A DNA stretch of 64,000 nucleotides from Rhodeus uyekii (taxonomy: Eukaryota; Chordata; Actinopteri; Cypriniformes; Acheilognathidae): the NCBI GenBank assembly GCA_037043235.1, contig JAWRVZ010000054.1, positions 2,254,001 through 2,318,000 of the forward strand. Reading direction: 5' to 3'. Shown here one piece after another: positions 57,601 through 64,000 of this stretch; position 1 is the first letter of the stretch, and the number at the start of each line of letters is the position of its first letter. The notes under the pieces are model-generated. The model was given only the letters and a program-made list of their open reading frames with translations. It did no database searches and was not told where the DNA came from. The translations under genes and the position numbers were made by a program.

Positions 57601-60600
57601 CATTTTACATGCCTTTTGTTGTTAGAAAACACAGTACATTGTATTTACATTTTATTTTTATTTTTTTAGATGAATGCCGATCGCTTCATCAAACAAATCG
57701 CAGCTACACTGTTTTGTAAAAAGACACCAAAAACACAAGCATGTACATTCTTTTCTTGTACATTTTTCTTTAATTTTTTTTCCTCAACTGATATTTTTGT
57801 ATTCATTTGTCTGTATAGTGAGTGTGTTGCAGGTAATGCAACAGGTTTATTACAGATTATTTAGTCCCACTTTTCCACAGCTTTACATGCCCATCTCATA
57901 ATTCTATTTCAAATTGGAGGTGTGAACAACCAGTGCTAAAATAGTGGGATTTCATAACACTTAACAATTTTTGTAGAATTTTGAAAGACAAGCATTCTGG
58001 ATGGATTGTGCACATTCATTTTTGGACACTTGAATGACTGTGTGCCAAAAGCAGAAATTAATTGACTACAGCAGAAATGTTTATCAACTTGGGTTACATT
58101 TATCAACCCAAAAAATATATATTGAATGTATAACAAAAGTCTAAATAAATTGTTGCGTTTATTTTATCACACAAGAAGTTATAATTACTTTTTGTTAACT
58201 TGCTTTTTTTAGTCACTCATGCTGGATGGTGATTCTGGGCCTCTCTCTCCCAACTCTAAACCACACATATGCGAGCACTGCAACGCAGCCTTCCGCAGTT
58301 CCTATCATCTGCGCAGACATGTGCTCATTCACACAGGTGAGTAGCTTTTACTGCCAATTGTACTACCCTTTTCAGATTCAGACTCCAGCAGCATTCATAG
58401 GTATTTTTTTTGTGAAATACAATAATGTGGATTTAAAATTTTTTTTTTTTTACATTTTTCAGGTGAGAGGCCTTTCAGATGCAGTCAGTGTAATATGAGC
58501 TTCATACAGAAGTATCTGTTGCAGCGGCATGAGAAAATCCACAGCGGTGAGTCCATTTACTTCTGTCTTATACTTGTCAAAGCAAATATTATGATTGTGT
58601 TGTGATTTGTTTTTTTTGCTCAACAGGGGAGAAACCATTCAGCTGTGACCAGTGCAATATGCGCTTTATTCAGAAGTACCACATGGAGAGACACAAAAGA
58701 ACACACAGTGGAGAAAAGCCATATAAATGTGACACCTGTCTACAGGTAAGTCCTAACAAAGAATGCTTTTTGAATTAACATATAAGAGTGTCCACAATAA
58801 AGGAAAGGGAGAAATTTAAGGGGGATTTAAGCTATTTAATTTGAATGTCAGAGACTATGCCGATAGCCATATCACCCTGTAGCCCAAGACTGGTTGCCCA
58901 CTGAGGCTAAGCACGGCTGAGCCTGGTCAGTACCTAGATGGGAGACCTCCTGGGACAACTGGGTTGTTGTTGGAAGAGATGTTAGTGAGGTCAGCAGGGT
59001 GCTCACCCTGTGGTCTGTGTGGGTCCTAATTTCCCAGGACACTGTACTGTAACAAGCACCGTCCTTCGGATGAGACGTTAAATGGGGTTCCTGACTCTCT
59101 GTGGCCATTAATCCCAGGATGTCCTTTGTAAAGAGAAGGGGTTTAACCCTGGCATCTTGGCCAAATTTGCCCATTGGCCTTGGGCCATCATGGCCTCCTA
59201 ATCATCCCCATGTATACTGATTGGTTACTGATATACTTTGTCTCCTCTCCACCAGTAAGCTGGTGTGTGGTGAGCGTTCTAGCGCAATATGGCTGCTGTC
59301 GCATCATCCAAGTGGATGTTGCACATTGGTGGTGGTTGAGGAGATTCCCCCTTTCCTTGTAAAGCGCTTTGAGTTTATGATGTGCGCTATATAAATGTAA
59401 TAAATTATTATTGGTCTTTATAGGTAAACCAAAATAATAACAAAGTGTAGTCAACAGTTAAACTATTGACAATTACGAGTTTGCAACATCAAGCAGCATA
59501 ATGTTTCTGTACAGCTAAAACAACTGGAAGTGGACTACACTGGGAAGCCTCGCACATTTATCCTACAAATTGCCACAACACCTCTTAGCTGAAAGGTGGA
59601 TTGGGGGACGATGACGATTATACCACTCATGTATGCATATGAGTGTGTAATAATCTCATCTTTAGTTTATCTCCTACAGATTTTTTGCTCCTGCAAATTG
59701 GTTGGGCTATCTGAATTAATTTGGTGAACAAAAGGTTTTTAAATGTTAATAAGCAGTGAAATGGTTTAATTACTCATTATATAAGATATGTATTCAAGTC
59801 ATAAGTTTAACTTTTTAATTGAATAAATTAATTGATCTGGACAAAATAATGAGCATCAGGAACCCTTTTTGTTCCATAGTATTTCTCACGGACGGATCGA
59901 TTACTGAAGCACAAGAGAACCTGTGGTGAAGCCATAAAGAAAGGTCTGGACCCAGGGATGCTGGACCTTGGAGACGAGGACATAGGACAAGGCAGCTACC
60001 TACTCACTCAGGGAAACTCCAGCGCCCCAACACGCAAGAGGGGTAAGTCCAAAAGTGGCAATGATGGAGGAGAGCGGCGAAGGAAGAAAGGAGCAGCTGC
60101 AGGAGGAGGGGTGCAGATGGCACGAGGACTTGGCCCAAATGACTACAACTTGGACATGCCCAGTGGATCAGGGGCATCTTCTTCAGGGACTTTGGCTGAA
60201 ACTAGCATGGACAACCAGCATGGACGCACACCCAAGCTTGTCTTTAAAAAAGGTGGCCACAAGGGAATAGACAAGGGTCCGGTTTCGATGGAGGAGACAA
60301 ACCATGAGCAGAAGCTGCTAACGCAGAAGCAAGGCTCTATGGACATGTCTGGAGCCGGAAGTATGGATGGTCTCAGCCTTCTCCAAACCTCCAGTGGCCC
60401 CAAACAAGGAGGTACCAGCAGCAACTATGATGATGCCATGCAGTTTTTGAAAAAAAGACGGTACCTGCATGCTGCTAATAGCAGCGCTGCAGCTGACTTC
60501 AGTTCTGTCCACCTTCCACAGCCGACGGTCATCCAAGGCGGCATTGGAGAACCTACACTAGCCTTGCTTGACACCTCGCCTTTGGTAAGCGTTGACAAGC

Positions 60601-61592
60601 ATGATAAATCAGGGATCCCCGATGAGGTGCTGCAGAGCCTGTTGGACCACTACAGCCACAAATCTGATGGTTCTCACCACGATGTAACATTTGATCTGCA
60701 AGATTCACACCATGTGGAATTGCAGCCTGCCTCCGCCACCTCTGAACTGGGGCAGGATGAGGGATCTCCTGGCTCTGGAGACAAGAGTGGGGTAATGAAC
60801 GAGTACTCCAAATTCTTGCTCCAGACCCTGGAGAGAACCAGCCATAGCAGCAGTTTCATTTTGGGCCCACCCGGACCTTTCCCAAGCCTCCTTTCGTCTA
60901 GCAGTAGCCCTGTTAGCACACTCTTCCCAGAAAAGAATATCTACACCACATCGCCACTGGATTGTGGATTTGGACAGTCCATTTCCTCTCCTCTTGCACC
61001 TTCCTCTTCAACTTCCCTAGGCAAGTCCCATTTTGGAATGCTGGTAGGTTCTCCGTCACCCTCACATGCCTCACCATCTTCCCAGCAGGCCTTTCATCTC
61101 AGCAGTCTAGAGCCAGCACCTCACCAGCAGCTTACTCCGTCTCAAGAGCTCACCGACCAACTGGAGAAGCAGCACTCGCCAGCGTACGCTCTCGCAACTC
61201 AGGAGCTGACCAATGGCAGCCAGAAAAACCAGCAGACAAAGAACGGCGGCTCTTCGGTCAATGGCAGCAACAACGGGAACGGCAACGGTAGCGGCTCATC
61301 TAATGGCTCTGTCTATCCTGACCTCACTGCCCTGGAGCCATCTAAGGAAGTCGACATGCGTTCCACCTTCCAGATAGAGAACTTCGCCCAAGCCTTTGGC
61401 TCTCAATTCAAGTCTGGTCGCCAAACCCCGCTAGGTTATGGCAGTAACCCGCGAGTGGGCGTCACAGAGGTCGACCACAGGATACAGCGGACTCCTGTGT
61501 CTGAATTCTCAGGGTATACTAGTCTCTTAGCAGATGTCAACGAGCCGCCTAGCTCAGGATCCAAAACCCCCACAAGCCAAAGCTACAGGTAA
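54290..61592 (+). CDS. znf281: znf281: four-finger C2H2 transcription factor (ZNF281/ZBP-99 type)
   Basis: Six coding exons (54290-54661, 54768-54884, 58213-58336, 58463-58546, 58627-58745, 59880-61592) join in frame to 842 aa against about 895 in human. All junctions are GT/AG. ZNF281 is a nuclear, GC-box-binding regulator, mostly repressive, linked to stem-cell and EMT programmes. Visible parts: PPVTSFTR (33-40); SUMO-type motifs LKKE and IKQE (75-78); a basic stretch (about 143-160); C2H2 fingers at about 183-203, 211-231 and 239-259; and a final C2HC finger (267-287). Then come conserved blocks NYDDAMQFLKKRRYL (~454), IPDEVLQSLLDHYS (~519), QIENFAQAFGSQFKSG (~770) and the terminus KTPTSQSYR. 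These distinguish it from the paralogue ZNF148. A Ser/Asn/Gly-rich insert lies near residues 725-745. Whether this is the a or b fish copy is not decided. Confidence 0.96.
54768..54884 (+). CDS. znf281: znf281 coding exon 2 with tandem NAGNAG acceptor
   Basis: The acceptor sequence is ATTAGCAG|TTC, so splicing at either AG keeps the frame and adds or drops one glutamine (exon starts at 54768 or 54771). It encodes an arginine/lysine/glycine-rich segment (PRRGRRANGEGPEGKARRK) ahead of the fingers, likely nuclear-localising. Donor GCAAAG|GTGCAT, phase 0. Confidence 0.9.
55589..56375. mobile_element. hAT-type non-autonomous element with perfect 8-bp duplication
   Basis: The ends CAGAGGTTTTCAAACTC and CTTTGAAAACCCCTG are inverted repeats. 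CTCTAATG flanks both sides (55581-55588, 56376-56383). It has no transposase. An ACTCG-rich segment (56210-56290) looks like a further internal insertion. It lies in the znf281 intron between coding exons 2 and 3. Confidence 0.92.
56478..56950. mobile_element. Harbinger-type non-autonomous element, fragment
   Basis: It starts GGGTCTCATTAATATAGCGTGCGTACGCAC (given in two parts: GGGTCTCATT and GCGTGCGTACGCAC), a palindromic terminus typical of a fish Harbinger class. An inverted GTGCGTACGTAC stands at 56586. The right part (56700-56890) matches 44460-44660. Confidence 0.6.
56978..57595 (+). mobile_element. Tigger-like element with transposase N-terminal HTH
   Basis: It starts CAGTAAAACCTCGGCTTATG after TA. 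At 57430-57560 the plus strand encodes a psq/CENP-B-type helix-turn-helix (YEIVLQLEKGTKPVELSRQH, then GIPANTISGWKKK). The rest of the transposase is absent. Confidence 0.8.
57596..57800. mobile_element. Fragment shared with the Tigger-like family at 13 kb and 48 kb
   Basis: TGCCTTTTGTTGTTAGAAAA, ATGAATGCCGATCGCTTCAT and AAAGACACCAAAAAC match 13666-13780. The first part also matches 48555-48620. Confidence 0.7.
58213..58336 (+). CDS. znf281: znf281 coding exon 3 (finger 1)
   Basis: Acceptor TTTTTAG|TCACTC, donor CACACAG|GTGAGT, ends in phase 1. It encodes SKPHICEHCNAAFRSSYHLR with the first C2H2 finger, ending at the linker threonine and the first base of the glycine codon. Confidence 0.95.
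58463..58546 (+). CDS. znf281: znf281 coding exon 4 (finger 2)
   Basis: 84 bases, acceptor TTTTCAG|GTGAGA, donor CAGCG|GTGAGT. It encodes exactly one finger repeat (FRCSQCNMSFIQKYLLQRHE to IHSG), so finger 2 is a phase-1 symmetric exon. Confidence 0.95.
58627..58745 (+). CDS. znf281: znf281 coding exon 5 (finger 3 and start of finger 4)
   Basis: Acceptor CAACAG|GGGAGA, donor CTACAG|GTAAGT. It encodes FSCDQCNMRFIQKYHMERHK, linker HSGEKP and the first half of finger 4 (YKCDTCLQ). Phase 0 at the end. Confidence 0.95.
58865..59412 (+). repeat. Full-length 5S rRNA-derived SINE in znf281 intron
   Basis: The head (58868-58960) parallels 5S rRNA: AGCCATATCACCCTGTAGC, GGCTAAGCACGG, TGGTCAGTACCTAGATGGGA and GACCTCCTGGGA. 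This includes the internal polymerase III control region. The body has TTCGGATGAGACGTTAAA and the tail ends GCGCTATATAAATGTAATAA with ATT repeats. It is SINE3-like. Confidence 0.93.
59880..61592 (+). CDS. znf281: znf281 last coding exon
   Basis: Acceptor CCATAG|TATTTC, 1713 bases to TAA. It completes finger 4 (YFSRTDRLLKHKRTC) and encodes the long C-terminal regulatory region rich in Ser, Gly and Gln. The conserved short blocks and terminal SQSYR match the ZNF281 family. Residues 273-842. Confidence 0.96.
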   Translation, partial: YFSRTDRLLKHKRTCGEAIKKGLDPGMLDLGDEDIGQGSYLLTQGNSSAPTRKRGKSKSGNDGGERRRKKGAAAGGGVQMARGLGPNDYNLDMPSGSGASSSGTLAETSMDNQHGRTPKLVFKKGGHKGIDKGPVSMEETNHEQKLLTQKQGSMDMSGAGSMDGLSLLQTSSGPKQGGTSSNYDDAMQFLKKRRYLHAANSSAAADFSSVHLPQPTVIQGGIGEPTLALLDTSPLVSVDKHDKSGIPDEVLQSLLDHYSHKSDGSHHDVTFDLQDSHHVELQPASATSELGQDEGSPGSGDKSGVMNEYSKFLLQTLERTSHSSSFILGPPGPFPSLLSSSSSPVSTLFPEKNIYTTSPLDCGFGQSISSPLAPSSSTSLGKSHFGMLVGSPSPSHASPSSQQAFHLSSLEPAPHQQLTPSQELTDQLEKQHSPAYALATQELTNGSQKNQQTKNGGSSVNGSNNGNGNGSGSSNGSVYPDLTALEPSKEVDMRSTFQIENFAQAFGSQFKSGRQTPLGYGSNPRVGVTEVDHRIQRTPVSEFSGYTSLLADVNEPPSSGSKTPTSQSYR

Positions 61593-63720
61593 AGGTTAAG
61601 GGAGCTCACCTGACCCTGTTATGTGGGATGAGGACTGTCTCTAATGCGTCCCTCTCCTCGCTGAGTAAAACTTTAATTATTACACTGCCATTAAATGTCA
61701 ATAGAAGACGTTACCAGGGAAGGTCTACAAGACCTCAAATGCAATTTTCAAGTTTTTTTTAAATGTGTTTTAGTCATTTTGTTTTATCAGCATAGTGGAT
61801 GCAAGGCTAGATTTAAATTAAATTTACAGCGATATTAGAGGCTAGCTAAGGACTTTTGCAGAAACCTTGTATGTCTTAGCAGTCATAGTCCAATTGTAAG
61901 ATTAAGTTAATAATGGAAGATGATTTACAATAATAACAGATGTCAGGGAGTGGCCCAGTATTCAATGGCAAAACAAATGTATTGTCTGTTACAATGATCT
62001 AAAGTATTACTCAGGAAAAGCAGTAACTTTTTTTTAAACAGGGTACATTAGTGCCCTTTTTTTACAGGTGTACTTTTGAAATAATAGTGAAGCTTTTTGT
62101 TCTCAAAATTCTTTGAAGAAAAAGACAGCCAATTGGAAAACTGCTCAGTGGCACGACACTGGTGACCCTTTCCATTTCTTGTGCATTTGTAAAGTTTATG
62201 GTACTTCTAATATCAATGTGAAAAAAAACTTTCCTCCTAAGGGCCATGTTTAAACGCATAAAACATACTGATAGTGAGGCAGATACAAACATTCTTGAGT
62301 GTGTAGATATTTATTTGTAGCTACATGAAACTTGCATAACAATTGTCTCAGGGTGAGCAGTAATTCTTATCCCCTTCTTTAAACTTTACTTTTTGTCAGC
62401 TGACATCACTTTGATCTCTCAAGGAATCAAATAAGCACTTTTATAAACCACTGAAAGCAAGAATTCAGATTCAGGACACAAAACTATTATTTTTGATGGA
62501 GAAAAAAAAGCTGTGATCTCTTTTTTTTGTTTGTTTGTTTTAAATGGGGGTTGGGGTTTGGGGGGGGGGCAGATTTGTTGTTACAAAGGGCATTTTTGAA
62601 TATTCTTTGAGGGTACTGGAGATATTTTATTCCTTTAATTGAAAACACTGTTATTGCCACTTTTTTTATAGTTGTGTGCTACTCTGAAGCATTTGTGTGC
62701 TGAAAGTGTTCAGGTATCATGACTGTTTGTCTTGGGCTGAGCAGCCACATTTGGAGTTCTACCTCTTATAGTGTGATTTTTGAATTGAATGCCTGACAAA
62801 ATTGCAAGCTTCCCTTTTAAATGGTTGTAGGAGGAGAACCCAATGAATTGGAAGTAAAGGACCTATAAACCTGTGGCTTTTTTGTTTTTAAATGAGCAGT
62901 GAATTAGGAGAAGACTTCATGTTGAGACGAGGAGTTTTCTTCCCAATTAAATTGTTGATCTCCTTGGAAAGAGCGTTGGGCTGCTTTGTCTTCCTGGTTT
63001 TTTGGCCCATGCTGCAAGACTGTGTTCCGTGCGAGGCCTTTCTGTGGTCTTGACTTTTTTTTTTTCCTGCCTTTTACGTAAACTTGTCCCAGAAAAATGC
63101 CATTGGTGTGATGCTATCAAGAACAAAGTCGGAATACTACACTCCAAACTCCATGATTTCCATGCTTTTATAGAATGAAATGGAAAAAAGAGTGGAGTGA
63201 AGAATAGGATTGACCTTAATATACCTCATATCATTGTAAAAATGAGAAACCAGGGACATGTTTCATGTAGTAGAGATGTTGTAGTATGCGTCAACTTCTT
63301 GTATAATCATTTAATGACACCTGTGTTTACAGTTAAAGCTGATTTCTTGGAATACAAATGTACTATTTTGATTTTCTTTCCTGTTAAGCGGTGATGCCAA
63401 GCAGTGTTTCATTGTAGAATAATCCTTAGAATTTCATGAAATGTCTAATTTCCCCCTTGTTTTTTTTACTTGCCATGTGTTTTGATATGATTTCTAGAGA
63501 GACTTTGTTTACAATAATGTACAAAAACACTAAAAATGTTTTTGTTTTCTTTTTGTTTCTGATATGCATGATATGAAGTTGTTTTTATGGCTTTCTTCTG
63601 ATCACTATTGCACCAAATGTTTGTAGCATATGTCCCCGACTTCAGTCTCATTTTTCACAGGGCTGTACGTGTCAGACTTTATAAATGATTAGATAAGCCA
63701 ATAAAAACCTTTTGTTATAA
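61593..63720 (+). other. znf281: znf281 3' UTR
   Basis: 2.1 kb of T-rich sequence with several long T runs and ATTTA-type motifs (for example ATTTATTTG at 62311). No transposon is recognised in it, unlike the introns. Confidence 0.65.
63700..63705 (+). terminator. znf281: znf281 poly(A) signal
   Basis: AATAAA in CCAATAAAAACC, followed after about 14 bases by a run of A at 63719. It is the best canonical site downstream of the stop. Confidence 0.6.
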
Positions 63721-63729
63721 AAAAAAAAA

Positions 63730-64000
63730 CAAAAAAAACATTGAACTTGTTTGTCCAGATGTCAAGACTAAACAATAGGAATGATTATTTTCAAGTGTAT
63801 TTCTTTTTCTGTTATTACATGAGACAGGTTTGTGTGTGTGTGCGTTTTTTTTAAAACTTTTATAGATGTGTTGGTATCGTCTATGGTATGGTGTCACGGA
63901 TGGTAAGGTGTGTAAGGTTAAGGCCATTTAAAAAGACATTTATGCTACAGTGAATATTACTAACTATTTTTGTGGCCAAACTAAATGACATATTGAAAGT
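63730..64000. other. 3' flank of znf281
   Basis: Nothing was recognised. Confidence 0.5.

Noticed and set aside
58868..58965. Possible 5S rRNA gene
   Set aside because: It is clearly 5S-related but diverged, and fused to a SINE body and tail. It is a retroposon head rather than a functional rRNA gene.
59958..61592. Large 544-aa frame as a single-exon gene
   Set aside because: The frame continues upstream to the acceptor at 59879 and completes zinc finger 4, so it is the last exon of znf281.
54290..61592. ZNF148 instead of ZNF281
   Set aside because: The PPVTSFTR N-terminal block, QIENFAQAFGSQFKSG and the SQSYR terminus are ZNF281 features. The ZNF148-type acidic N-terminus is absent.

Overview
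The window is teleost fish DNA, probably from a cyprinid or other ostariophysan. It holds two recognisable spliced vertebrate genes in a background full of fish transposable elements: DIRS, Gypsy, L2-type LINEs, 5S-derived and tRNA-derived SINEs, Tc1, Tigger-like, hAT and Harbinger. There are also many CA, TA, GATA and GA microsatellites. It contains no bacterial operons, no CRISPR array and no functional rRNA or tRNA gene.

Layout. Positions 1-29.9 kb are gene-free flank downstream of kcnj3, made of transposon debris and anonymous AT-rich sequence. Its main items are a Gypsy gag-pro fragment with one LTR (1-1532), a near-perfect 69-bp hairpin (2914-3069), solo LTRs (6302-6611, 9143-9498, 25839-26113), two LINE reverse-transcriptase remnants in opposite orientation (17.6-19.9 kb), a YqaJ/SWIM-type relic (20.1-21.6 kb) and a GC-rich DIRS-related block (21.9-24.3 kb).

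Positions 29,999-50,377 (minus strand) hold a complete three-exon kcnj3 gene. It encodes GIRK1/Kir3.1, the G-protein-gated inward rectifier subunit, with a predicted length of 505 aa. Intron 2 (4.4 kb) carries a decayed DIRS element on the opposite strand. Intron 1 (14.4 kb) carries a Gypsy element split by a hAT, several Tigger-like elements, a Harbinger remnant and a Tc1.

Positions 52.2-63.7 kb (plus strand) hold znf281, a four-zinc-finger transcription factor of the ZNF281/ZBP-99 type, with a predicted length of 842 aa in six coding exons. A probable noncoding first exon, a ~2.1 kb 3' UTR and a poly(A) signal can also be seen. Its introns carry a tRNA-SINE, a hAT with a perfect 8-bp target duplication, Harbinger and Tigger fragments and a full 5S-derived SINE.

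kcnj3 and znf281 are divergent (head to head). Their start codons are ~3.9 kb apart, and the inferred znf281 first exon lies ~1.8 kb from the kcnj3 ATG. The products belong to unrelated processes (membrane excitability and transcriptional repression), so I infer no functional linkage beyond possible shared upstream sequence. No new multi-gene system is visible. The most interesting signals are the hairpin, the znf281 upstream-ORF arrangement and tandem splice acceptor, the lost N-glycosylation site in the channel, and the datable nested insertions.
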